A stretch of DNA of 64,000 bases from Limonium bicolor (lineage: Eukaryota > Streptophyta > Magnoliopsida > Caryophyllales > Plumbaginaceae), in contig CM041777.1 in assembly GCA_023374045.1 (NCBI GenBank), positions 109,581,588-109,645,587 on the forward strand, read 5' to 3'. Below the pieces are notes generated by a model. That model worked only from the letters and a program-made list of their open reading frames with translations, ran no database searches and was not told the DNA's origin. Positions 48,862 to 60,899 of this stretch are shown in pieces (positions within the stretch are counted from its first letter, which is position 1; each line of letters opens with the position of its first letter). A program made the position numbers and the translations under genes.

Positions 48862-48909
48862 TTAACCCCCAGCCCGCCTCGACACAATTACAATTTCATT
48901 AGCCCCTAA

Positions 48910-49073
48910 TTAACCCCTCTCTCTCTGTTCTCCGCGGCGACTTGCGAACTGACGCCACCGCCACCACACTGCCGTCGCCCGCGCTCCTCCTCCCGCCTTC
49001 CGGACGTCGCGCCGTCGGTGGTCGTCGCGTCAGTGTCATCGCCGCCGTCTCCGCCCAGCAACAGAGGCGCTAG
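48910..49073 (+). other. GC-rich leader exon candidate of the CACTA-borne gene
   Basis: A CpG-rich block unlike the AT-rich surroundings, ending GGCGCTAG|GTGAGT, a strong donor. It has no ATG, so a 5' UTR exon is the likely role. Further candidate leader exons lie at about 50039-50110 and 50249-50323; both end in CGAACCG|GTAAT or AGGAACCG|GTAAA and share AACAATTCATTT, so one may duplicate the other. Confidence 0.5.
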
Positions 49074-50732
49074 GTGAGTATAAACCCTAACTTTGAGTTT
49101 CGGTTTTGTTTAATTAATTGTTAATGTGTTGTTAAAATTGATAGATTGTTGTCACATTGTGATTGTGGATGCTGATATTTATTGTGTGTGTGAAATCTTT
49201 GCAAGATTTGGTTGTTAAACTAATAAATTTATGTATGCACACAAGGTGTTTGACGAAATGTCCGAGTGAATTTTTTTTGCTGTTTTTGGCCCTTCTTTTA
49301 AGTATAGTTAGGTTAGCGTATTTGGGCTAGATTTATTATGCTTATATATGGGGTGGAACAATGTTTGAGCATTATTTGTTTAAGTATAGTTAGGTTAGCT
49401 TATTTGTCCACTTAAAATTACTTGTTAATTCACATTTCATAGGTAAATATACATTGTAAATATACATTGGTGAGTGAGATCTCTGCTAGTTATTTTTGCA
49501 TAAATAAGCAACACATAAATCAAAAAAATTTCATAACTAAATTTGTTTTCAAGAAAAGGATTTTAAATATTGTATTGTTTATTTAATAGTAAAAGTGCGG
49601 TGGGGATCTTTAAATTATTTTTTCCTTATGCAATGAAAATGGCATGTATATTTTGTTTATCTAATTGCACAAAATTTGTACTAATCACAAATGTAAGTTT
49701 ACTTGTTCGAACAAGTAATATAAGTTAAGCAATTAAGAGTTTCTCCTTGTCTTCATAAACAATGTAGTCGAGTTGATGAGTTATCATCTTTGACACTAAG
49801 TTCCCCACTCTCTGTAGATTGTATTAGAGTTATACTAAAAAAAATTCTTATTGTGCTTGTTTGAATGAGCTAACGATAATGTTTATAATTTACATATTTG
49901 ATTATGATATTATATTATCGTTAATACAAGAGTGTGATGCATAAGAGGTATATTGAAAATTATGGATAACATGTTAAACATGGATAACATGTTGCGCCCT
50001 CAATTCATATTTATTTTGCGTCTGCGTTGCCTCTGTAGAGATTGGTATTGCTACACGCGTCTCGCACGCCCGATTGAGAAGAGGGGCTGAAAACAATTCA
50101 TTTAGGAACCGGTAAATTTTTTTTAATTTAACTCTTCATTCTCTTCATTCTCTTCACTCACTGTAAATTTGCAACCTAACTGCATATAAGGAACAAACAC
50201 AACTACTGAGTTTCTCTTGTGTCTATACGTATTTGTGTCTCTACAGATAAATACTTAAGAAGCTTCTTTACCATTTGATGGTAGATTGAAAGCGGAGCGG
50301 AGAACAATTCATTTTCGAACCGGTAATATAATCTAACTTATCATTTTTCTCTTTTGTACTTTGTATTTGATTTGCACAAATTATTGGAATTTCGTTTGAT
50401 GAATAAATTTGGTATATATTAGTTTGGTTTATGATAGAAATTTGTGTTGTTGAATAATTGGTGAATGCTTAATAATAGGCATGGTTGTGTCTTTTTTTTT
50501 ACTTTGTATTTGATTTCCACAAATTATTAAAATTTGGTTTGATGGATAAAGTTGGTATTAGTTTGATTTGTGATGGAAATTTGTGTTGATGAATGGTTGG
50601 TGAATGCTTAATAATAAGCATGGGATAGGTAAAATTATGCAAAAGTCATGCCGATTTTTTTTAAATCTCTTCGTAATTAATATTGTTTGATGTATGTGTA
50701 TATGTCTAACAATATCTAATTTTTTTTATCAG

Positions 50733-51959
50733 GTCTCACTACATTCAAGTCCGTGAATCACCTCTCTTGTTTCCCGCCTTCTTCCATTACTGTTGCACTT
50801 TCCCTCACTGTGAAAGATCCCGAGCGGATATTTCACTATATAGTTCAAGGAGAAGATATACATCGATTTGGGATGTATATGTCCGACTTCGAGGAGTGCT
50901 TCAGGAGGGATTGGTTGAATGTGTCGATTCTCAAGTCAGCCGCCATGTGAGTGACTTCTACCTTTTATATTTTGAATTCATTGATTGGTGATGAATTAGA
51001 TGTTTGAATAAAAAGTTAATGACTAATGATATTGCCTCATAGGTGGGTGCATAATAAGGCGATCAATGTCTATGAAGATCAAATTCGGATTCCTGTGTCC
51101 TGCTATGTGCAGTGAAGTCCAGATGGCAAGTGATATGGAAGGCCTTATGCAATATATGACGAATGCCCTCTTTGAATGTTCTAACAAGTCATTTATTATG
51201 CTGCCATATCATTCAGGGTATGATATTTGACTATTTTTCTTAGTATTATCTAAAACATATAGTTTGTGTTAGTTGCTTAATGATTTCAACACATTGTGTA
51301 ATTTGTGGACAGTCGACATTGGTCATTGCTTGTGCTGGTGATGTTGAAGCACCCACGAATCTTGCAATTTGACTCACTTGGTACGAATGCCAAGAGACCG
51401 AAGATCTCCACCGCAATACTGGGGTAATTAGTTTGTTATCGTAAACAACAATTAATTACTTAACATTAACTGTTTCATAACTTGCTACTGATGCTTAAAA
51501 CTATATATTGCTGATGTATATAGTTCCATGAGAGCTGCATTATCTCTCCAGAATAAAACAATGAAGAGTAACATCCCTTGGAACACTGTCAAGGTACTCT
51601 ATTAATTGATAAATTTGTGTTATAATGTTTAAACTTGTTTATAACTGTCAATATGTGCATTTGTATAGTGTCCGGTGCAGCCTGGGGGTTCAGAATGTGG
51701 ATACTATGTCATGAGATTCATGAGTGACATAGTAGGAGCGTCGAACCTTTTACCAGAGCACTCGTTAGACAAGGTAACATTCTTTGAAAGTTTCAGTTAT
51801 GCTCTTTACATGTTGTTAGACTTGTACGTTTTAGATTAATGTTCATTTTTTTTCAAGGCTTACGAAGAAGTGTTCAAAGGTGGTCAGTATGATGATGCTC
51901 AAATTGTTGAGATGCTTGAGGAATGGTCGGAGTTCGTCTGCACAAGTTTAATGAATTGA
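50733..51959 (+). CDS. ULP1-type cysteine protease (C48) gene inside the CACTA element
   Basis: Six exons by GT-AG borders: 50733-50946, 51043-51217, 51313-51423, 51524-51593, 51669-51773, 51858-51959 (TGA). ULP1 proteases cut SUMO or similar modifiers. Visible: FGFLCPAMCSEVQ (exon 2), RHWSLLVLVML with catalytic His (51317), LQFDSLG with Asp (51371), then CPVQPGGSECGYYVMRF with Gln (51678) and Cys (51696), so the His-Asp-Gln-Cys set is intact. Exons 3-6 join in frame. Exon 2 enters in one frame and must leave in another, so it has a one-base shift or a different upstream border. No ATG was found in frame in the first part of exon 1. Plant CACTA and MULE elements often carry such genes. Confidence 0.75.
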
Positions 51960-52280
51960 TGATCATGAAGATGTTTTGTGAACTTTTTGGAGTATGTAAT
52001 TGTAACTCTGTACACTTGTGGATGGTGTAATGGTAGATTTGAATTGTAATGTTGTTTTTTATTTGTAATGAAAGTGTGTAATTAAGTGTAATTGCATTGG
52101 TTTTGTTAACTCTCAAATTGTGGTGCGTCGTTGGTATTAATTGGGACCTTTTATAACTTTTTAAATGTGTGCTGGAGCTCCCTGTATGGATGAAGCTTTA
52201 TTACAGGTCTCATTGAACCAAATGCGGTGAATATATATATATATATAAGCTGGGATGGAAAAAAACAAAAAAAAAATACC

Positions 52281-52472
52281 CCTATCTCGGCGGTTCTTAG
52301 AGCACAACCGCCGAGATAGACCCATGGGATTGACCGATGCTGAGTTTGACCATGAGTCTATCTCGGCGGTTGCTCTCTAAGAACCGCCGAGATAGACTCA
52401 TGGTCAAACTCAGCATCGGTCAATCCCATGGGTCTATCTCGGCGGTTCTTAGAGAACAACCGCCGAGATAGG
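52281..52472. repeat. Right subterminal 91-bp palindrome of the CACTA element
   Basis: Arms 52281-52371 and 52382-52472 around a 10-bp centre; the inner part (52318-52437) is essentially perfect. Uses GAGATAG in place of the left side's GAAATAG, so the two ends diverged as sets. Confidence 0.9.
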
Positions 52473-52567
52473 TACACCTATTTCGGCGGTGCTCATTTCG
52501 GCGGTTCACAACCGCCGAAATAGGCCCATTGGAACCGCCGAAATAGGCCTTTTTTCTACTAGTGGCT

Positions 52568-53655
52568 ATTATGTCAAATTAGTATCACATGAGGTATTAC
52601 GACAAAAATTTATATCATGTGAGACATCATGGCAGAAATTAACATCACATGAGGCATTGTGCCAGAAATTTATATCACGTGAGGCATTGTGCCAACAATT
52701 TAAAACCATGTGAGGCATCTTTTCAGAATTCAATATCACGTGAGGCATTTTGTTTACTGTTAATTATTTCATTTATTGCATGTTGTTTAATTTATCCAGT
52801 TTCACTTTTATTTATTAAGTATCATGTGAGGCATCGTGTCAGATAATAGTATCATGTGAGATATCGTGACAGAAATAAATATCACGTGAGACATCATACT
52901 AGATATACATTTTCACGTGAGACACTGTGTCAGATATAATTATCACGTGAGACATCGTGCCATAAATAAATATCATGTGAGGCATTATGCCAAATTTTAT
53001 TTTATTGCACTAATTTATTTTATTCTGTGTTATTTGATTTATTTTATTGCGATATATAAATGTAATACATTATTATTATTATTACTAATGGTTACGCCAA
53101 TATGGAGGGCATTGCGTTTGTTAAAATTAATTTTGATATTATTTGAAGAAATATAAACATTGCGTCTGAAAGTCATTGATTTTGATATAAAGTGATGTCA
53201 TGAAAACGATACACGTAGGATTGTTTCAAATATCTCTTTATCTTTATGATATATCATAAACAATGTCCAATATTACCGGACTTGAGTTTACAACCTTGGA
53301 CATCACTAAGAAGGGCATCACGCCTGAAACTTTAACTTCAATATGTTATAAAGGCATTGTGCCTGAAAGTTTTCATTTTTGTATGATATAAAAGGCATTA
53401 ATACTTTAGATATGATATGAGTAAAGAAATTGGCATTGTGCTGGAAACTTTTGAACATAATATGATGTAATTTTAGCATTGTGCTCGATTTTTTTGACAA
53501 TATTTCAAAATAAATGTATTGATCATATCATTAGTCTAAAATATGGTATAATACCTAGAAAATTCATGTACTAAAGTATCTATTTTTATGTATAAGGTGA
53601 ACATTGTATAACGATTCGTGAAAAATCAATGATGGTATTGCATTAGGAGAAATAT
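52568..53655 (+). other. Degenerate Copia interior with short tandem repeats
   Basis: Between the two CACTA elements. TATCACGTGAGGCATTGTGC-like units of about 35-40 bp repeat ten or more times at 52575-52990 (with a gap), and (A)GGCATTGTGCCTGAAA recurs at 53290-53480. This pattern is known to me from decayed plant copia bodies, not from genes. No intact frame. Confidence 0.5.
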
Positions 53656-56600
53656 CACTACAAGAAAAACCAGATTTAGCTACCACTGTATATCAGTAGC
53701 TAAATCATCAGTTTTGGTAGCTAAACACAACGGGCTACCACATTTTATGATTTAGCTACTGATATACAGTGGTAGCAAAGGTCCTAGTGGCTAAATTAAA
53801 AATAGCTACCGTTTTGGAATGCGGTAGCCATTTCGCTTTGGCCTCGCTACTATTTTTCTGATAGCTAGATATTGCTACTATTTTAGAATGTAGTAGCCAA
53901 ATGGCTACTAGTGTAACAGTAGCAAAATGGCTTCGAGTATAACACTTGCGAAATCGTTACTAGTACATCAGTAACAAAATCGATACTAGTATAGCAGTAA
54001 CAAAATCGCTACTACTTCAATAGTAGCAAAATCGACACTATTATAGCAGTAGCAAAAAAGCTACTAGTATAGCAATAACAAAATTGTTACTAAAATATTG
54101 CTAGCAAAATGGCTACTATCAAAGTTGCTACTAGTATAGCAATAACAAAATCGATATACTAGAATGACTACTACTGGGCACCACCACCATTCAATCCCAC
54201 AAGAAGTGGGAGCCATGTGCTATGTTAATGTGTACACATCTAGGATCGAAGCTTACAACATATAGACCTCCATACCAATGTCATATTTAATTCACATCAT
54301 ATATAGAAATTGCGTCCATATATTGAATGTATGATACTTTAAATATAAATAGAAGTTTTTGCGGAGACATGATCAAACCAGAGATATATTAAAATTAATA
54401 AAATAGATATACAGCCGATTATGCTACATGATATTTTAATTTATATAATAAAACAAATTAATTTAATGCGACCAAAATAGTAAAGTTAATAAAAATTTAA
54501 GTATATTGTTGGCTTAAAATTTAAAAAATTAAAAAATATACATATATATCTTTTAAAAATCTTTGAAATGTCAGAAATTATACAAAAAGATAATATATTA
54601 TGTAAAGTTACTTATTTAATTAAGTCATATTATATAGTGTTACAATTTACAAATACTAATATAATATACATCATTATATGAAAATTAAAACTTCTAAATA
54701 ATATATTATGTTTTTGCAAATTTGTGTAATATAATATTTTTATAAATTTTAATAGATGTATAATATTGTACAATCTTGACTAATTTAAATTGTTATAACT
54801 TTACTATTTTTCAAAATCCTATTAATTTGTGTGTTGTTTTGTAAATTAAAAACATTAATATAGTATATTTATGTACATTTTATTATAATTTTGTATACTT
54901 TTAACATTTTATAAATATACACATATATATATATATATATATATTCTACTTACTATGCAAATTTTAACCTACACGACAACTAATTTAAATTGTTATTAGT
55001 TTTAGTTTTTTTATGTTATAATAGTTTATGTGGCTTTTGTAAATAAAAACATCATATAGTAATAAACACGGTATTAAATTAAATATATATAAACACACAC
55101 ATATATACACTTTACTAATTTAAATTATTATTACTACTATTTTTATATTAATTTTGTAAATTTTAACCAACATATGTACTAATTTAAATACTTATTACTT
55201 TTAATCTATTTTATAATGTATTAATATGTGTGATACTTTGAGACTTAAAAATATTATAATATCAAAAAATATTATGCTAGGTATATCTTATATGAAAAAA
55301 ATTCTAGTAGTGGTATGTAGTTTAATTATTTTTCACGAATTAGATAATTTTTATTTACTTATTGTTTTTTCCAAATTTTGATAGCTAAAAGCTAACACAT
55401 ATATATACTATATTCAAAAAATTAAAATATTTATATAAAAATATAATATGTCCACTATGGCAGTTCATTTGTTATATTCTAACATAATATCAACTAAAGT
55501 TGTATTAACATTATTAGTCGGTAGCAATTTTGAAATTAAATATAGTAGTAATTTAGCTACTTGTTTAAAACATTTGCTAAATAGTAGCATAATAGCAACT
55601 ATAATCAAGTGTCAGTAGCAATTCATAGTTTTGCTTATCCACCAGCAACAACAATTTCTTAATTAGCTACCGATATTGGTAGCAAAATTAGTTTTATTAA
55701 AGGATTCAAGATTCCAGAAAAAATAGCTACTATTGGCGGTAACAAGTAACATACCTTAGCTACCATTGTTTCTCCTGTAGCACAACAGCTACTACTTTGT
55801 TAATAACATTAGAAATTAGTAACAATTTTTCAATTTTTATACCAATATGTGTAATAGCAATTCATCGTCCCCTTTTTAGTTTGGATTTTTAAAAATCTTT
55901 TCTTCGAATTTGAGATGTCTTTTCTTCTGAGTTTACTGATTTCATATCTTAAAAGCCTTATTTTAATTCAATTATTTTTTTTAGATTACAAGAAAGTACT
56001 AAATTTTTTTAATAATGATCTAATTTAATGTACTTGACTAGCTACCCATAATGCTCAACTCTAATTCAGTTTTTGTTTTTGATTTAAGACAACACTTTAA
56101 CATGATGGGATATGTGTGTGTTTAGGTTTTAGGTCTGGATGATAAACTATTATCGGGATAATAATGATGTAATTAAAATTGTTCATTGGGTAGTTAACCA
56201 TTTACGCAATCCATAGTTTAATTTCTTAAAATATATCTTTCTCATAATTAAAAATAGTTGTGTATTTTGAATTATATACGTATCACACATTTAAATTATA
56301 AAAGAATTATAATTTTGCTATCACTTAAAAATATTAGCTATCATTTCTAAATGTAGCACAATATTACCATAATCTCATTAACATCATTAGTCGGTAGCAA
56401 TTTCATAATTAAAGATAGTAACAATTTTTATGCTTGCTAAAAATATTCGCTACCGACGCCCAAATAGTAGCAGAACGGCAACCGTGATGAGTGTTAGTAA
56501 CAATTTCATTAACTTAGCTTATCTATTTGGTAGTAGCAACTTTTAGTAGCAATTTAGCTACTAGTTATAATATTTCTCACTACTGCTGCTTTAATAGTAG

Positions 56601-56919
56601 CGCAATAGCTACCATAATTGAATTAGCCACATCCAGCAGTAGTCATTCTGTAATTTAGCTACCAACATTGGTAGCTAAATTGTTCGTACAAAAAGAACCA
56701 AGATGAAATCAAAAATAGCTACTACTAATGGTAGCAGTCTTGTCAAGCGATAGCGATTTGGCTACTGTTTAAAAAATCTAGCTACCATTATCTTTGTTGT
56801 AGCAAAATAGACACCACTGTGTTAGTACCATTAAAAATCAGTAGCAATTTCTGAAAGTAGCTACCAATATATGTGCGGTAGCAAATCATCAGTAGCTAAA
56901 TTTGTTTTTTCTTGTAGTG
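53656..56919. mobile_element. Second CACTA element, non-coding
   Basis: Ends CACTACAAGAAAAA and (reverse complement) CACTACAAGAAAAA, with TAT at 53653-53655 and 56920-56922 as the 3-bp duplication. Both ends carry many TAGCTACC/GGTAGC and TAGTAGC-type subterminal copies (53680-54170 and 55490-56900). The middle (about 54180-55480) is very AT-rich and has no reading frame. A different family from the first CACTA by its subterminal motif. Confidence 0.92.
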
Positions 56920-59309
56920 TATGTGAAAAATCGTTTGAAGTAGTTCTTGAGAAACTACATAAGTGATATACCGTGATGATGAATATTCATATGTCAAGTT
57001 TAACCTCTAGATATATATATATAATGTCATACAAATAATTCGACTCAGATGTGATTTTACAAATGATTCTCAATGAATCATAAGTTCATCTTCTTTGAGA
57101 TAGTGCTAAAATGCAAAATAAGTGACTCGGGTGAATCACCTAGATATTGTTCATTTATCAAAGAAAACAATTGGCATGACAACTATATAATGGTTCTTGT
57201 CGGATAATTTTTATTCCATGTTTTTCATGAATAGTCAAAAGTCATGATGAAATTGTGAGAGATGATGAGTAGTTATTGACATCATCGAACGTATAATAAT
57301 TATCATGGTTGATATTATTATGATTGCAAGACTTTTAGAGTCTTTGTATACATAACTCAATTTATTTCAAAGCTAGTTCAAAATTGAAGCTATATAATTT
57401 TTTTAATGAAATTTGTGTTGAGAATGACGATTTAAAATTATACATGTTATTCTAAGGTTTTATATATTATGTATTATTATTGTTCCTTGTTTATAATATA
57501 TATATGTTCATTTACACTTATGAGATTTATCTATTTACAAAGATACTGTACACCCTGAAGGGGTCAAGGCGTATGTCCGGGAAGGCGTATGTCCGTAGTG
57601 AGATTTACCATTTACGAAGAATTTGAATACACCTTGAAGATGTCATAAAAGGCATATGTGCGAGAAGGTGTATGTCCTGAGAAACACTTGTTTGCAATAC
57701 ATTGAAGTTTTAGATCTCTACACTTTATGAAGGCTTATAATCTCGAGAAACACTTGTTTGGAATACATTAAAGTTATAGATTTATACTCTTTCTGAAGGA
57801 TATAGTCGACCTATAAGCATGTGTCCTTATGACACTACATTAGTCTCATGTGTGAGAATGATTTTCTATGATTAAAAAATAATAAGATAATGGTTTATAA
57901 GCTATAGAAGAACATCTACAATCCCACATGGAGAATGATTTTTTCTACTGAGAAAACTTTGTATATAATAAGTTTCCTCAAAAATTGGTGTTGATATACG
58001 TGATGTTGATGTCACATTAAGACTACAAAAAAAGAGAATATTAATGTATGTTGGTACAATTGAGAACTTAAGATAAATGATAAACAAAACTATAAGTTTT
58101 CCATATTTTTTGGCATGACCAGTTACACCATCCCGGTTCAATAATGATGAAGATTATACCCGTTGTGTGGACACTTGTTGAAGGATAAGAAGAATCATCA
58201 ACCAATGATATGTTGCTTGTTTTGAAAAATATTTTTTAAGACTATCACCAGTTGCTATTATGAGTAAACCTGGATCTTTATACGAGTGAATTCAGGTAAG
58301 ATATAGGGACCTTTTGAGGACCATATCCTAACTTTTGGATCACTAAGATTTGGTTTAAATTGATGCATCAACAAAATGATCATAAGTATACAGTAAAGCT
58401 AAAGGCTATAAGATTTTATTACAAAGTCCATAAGATTTGACAATACTGGTGAAATGTTAACGCCTTAATATGAACTTTACATGTTCATAGTAATAAATTA
58501 ATGGTTAAGAATAACCATCGATCAAAGATCTGTAATAAATTGTAAGATCTTTTGGTTTGAGAATCTCAATCCGTATTTAAAGATAAAATTTACATGAAAC
58601 AACATTAATTTAGATCAAGCCAAATAGTGTTGATGAACTCTCACAATGGCTTTGGGACAAGAGCTAAATATTCTCCCATACAATGTTTTGTTGAAAGATT
58701 TATATACTCTGCTTCAGTGGATCAATTGATTCCTTGAAGATGTTGAGATTATATGTTGAGTTCTAATTTTAATACCTTAAATTAACAGTTAGGGATACCT
58801 TTATGACTTGATTGTCATTTAGGCGAGTAATTTTTTTCAACATCAGGGGGAGAAAATAAGCAATTTGAAAGTGAGATAATATGATATGAAATATAGAAAT
58901 GTGTGATCCTCGTCATGTATAGTATGGACTTTTAAGTTCAAAATACTATTCATCTCCAAAAAAGTTGGAAACCCAATTGCTTGATGTTGGGTGAAAATAT
59001 TTGCCAACGTCTAATGCTCCTGAATTATAATGTCCCGTAACAACAGGTGCAAAAAAAAGTCTAACCTGAAGCACGGTAGACTATATGGTTCCAATGACAA
59101 AGCCCTTAAAAGAAACATAGAATAAAGATGGTCATATTTAAAACGCTATAGTTCTAGATGAGTCGCCATACATGGAAATTCGGTATATAAGGTAATCAAG
59201 TACCTGACGATAATAGGGATCTCAAGATATTATGTCATGTCAATACTGTAGTGGAACCAATATGAAAATACTTTGAGGATATTTGCATGCATTTGTATGT
59301 AGCGCTACA
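56920..59309 (+). pseudogene. Degenerate Copia body, integrase-reverse transcriptase junction traces
   Basis: Plus strand in broken frames near 58830-59270: a short IIHLQ-like stretch, a region resembling the N-A-P-E spacer before copia reverse transcriptase, and then YMVPMTKPLKE (about 59080). AAGGCGTATGTCCG-type repeats occur at 57565-57680. It appears to be the continuation of the element at 47700 and 52568. No intact motif of any enzyme core remains. Confidence 0.5.
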
Positions 59310-60534
59310 TGTAACACCCCACTCGTAATAATCACTCTCGTAGCATAATTAAAAACGTCTCGCAACGGTAATTAAATAACAAACATCCTCACTCGGATGT
59401 CACACGCCATTACTCACCCATATGAGTAAAGAAGCAGAAAACGAAATACAATACTTAAAACTATAACCGCAGTGATGAATGAGATATTTACAACTACTAA
59501 AACATACTATCCAAAGTCAAATATACAAGACAAGTGAGCGACTATCATATCCCAAATACTCACTATTATAACATAATACATGCCAAAGTTCAAATGTGGT
59601 AATTGGAACAAGAGACCTCTCTGCCCAAGATCCCGCACTCCGGCTTCAACGCGATCAATATCTTGAAAATGGTTGCCGTGTAGGCTCAGCGAAACGCTAA
59701 GTATGCCAGGCATGATTCTAGACCTTTTCGATCACTAAGGTCATTTAACCGTCTTAGCATTAGATTGATTACATGGTCTGTCCAGTTTACAGTTATAATA
59801 AATACTGTAAATATCATGCATAAACACTAACTCATCCACTCAATACATTCACTACATTTCACAAGCAATCATTTACATAAGCAAATACGATATACAAGTA
59901 AAGGCGTTTAAACACGCAAATCGCTTTTAGCAAATGATACTCATTACTTGGCCTGCAAGGCCCATTACGTTTTTTTCATAACTTACGAGAGTAACTTAGG
60001 ACTCGTATTATCGATTGAACTGTATCAACATTTTAACTCACATAACTTTTATTCACTAACAGTCGTCATGTTATTAGATGACATGTCTTCAACATATACT
60101 CCTTTTTGTCACCTATTATATGGCGGGACATCAACGACAGTAGCCATTCTCTTAACATGGGAACTCCGATTCTTCCTTATGTCACCTATTATATGGCGGG
60201 ACACCAACGGCTGAAGCCATTCCATTTACGTGGGAACTCCGTCCAATGGTCAGTCTGATCACATGGAATAACGTACGAGTGGATCTGTAACAGTCATCCA
60301 ACTCTATTGTGATCACTATGCCCAACCAGCTAGTTCGTAAACTACACTGGATTTTCATCTCACACACCATCTCCCCATCATTTGATTGAGTCTTTAATCA
60401 TTTACCTAAAGTATAGTCTTAGGTTGGAGAATTCACTTTAAATGAAGCTGCCATCGAGGGCTTACGCAAATACCTAGAAGTAATCTAGGTCATATTCATG
60501 TTTGAGATCCATTCTCTAGAGACCGGTATAGCCG
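59310..60534 (-). mobile_element. Gypsy LTR fragment, Tekay/Del-type
   Basis: Begins TGTAACACCCCACTCG, like 21100 and 28162, and shares the block order of those LTRs. No matching end (GGGGTATTTCA) is visible before the Copia LTR at about 60535, so it is probably cut by that insertion or by the window edge. Confidence 0.6.
60108..60243. repeat. Two ~73-bp tandem units
   Basis: GTCACCTATTATATGGCGGG starts both units (60108 and 60181), and each ends in GGGAACTCCG. Comparable in size to the units at 21930-22146. Confidence 0.85.
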
Positions 60535-60855
60535 TGTCTGTAAGGAGACAAGCTAATACAGGGAGCAGTTCGATGGAGCTAATGCACTCATCGAATGCGG
60601 AAGAAGAAAAGAGGAGATCGACGAGAAGACGATCTGAATCAGCGCGAATGAGAAAGGAGAAAAGCGATGAGAAAAGAAGACACAGGAAAATAACTATTGA
60701 TTCATTCTAATTGAAAGAGGAGAAGACAGATACACATATAAGTACGGAGAGAATAAAACTCTAACGGTACTAAACACAACGACTCTAAAAGATCAACAGA
60801 ACACTAATCCTAATAAGGGAAGGACAGAAAGGGAAAAACATATATAAATCTAACA
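60535..60855 (-). repeat. 3' LTR of the right-hand Copia element
   Basis: Minus strand starts TGTTAGATTTATATATG at 60855, directly after the purine tract. The end is estimated at 60535 or 60539, where ...ACA is found; the partner LTR is out of view. Confidence 0.6.
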
Positions 60856-60899
60856 CCCCCCTCAAACCTAGGAGAAAACATTTATCCTTGGTTTGGCGA

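Larger units (their letters stand above)
48498..52564 (+). mobile_element. CACTA transposon, non-autonomous, carrying a ULP1-like gene
   Basis: Ends CACTAGTACAAAAAA and (reverse complement) CACTAGTAGAAAAAA, with 3-bp duplication GCT at 48495-48497 and 52565-52567. Subterminal regions (48517-48860, 52275-52545) are packed with CTATTTCGGCGGTT palindromes, the usual binding sites for CACTA transposase. No TNP2-type transposase is present, so it depends on another copy for movement. Between the ends is a spliced-looking protease gene. Confidence 0.93.

Noticed and set aside
52575..52990. Spaced short repeats resembling a CRISPR array
   Set aside because: Units diverge, spacing is uneven, spacers are not unique and the context is plant retrotransposon sequence.
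54180..55480. Possible origin-like or scaffold-attachment AT-rich core
   Set aside because: Strong AT bias only; no specific sites, and it is the middle of a CACTA element.
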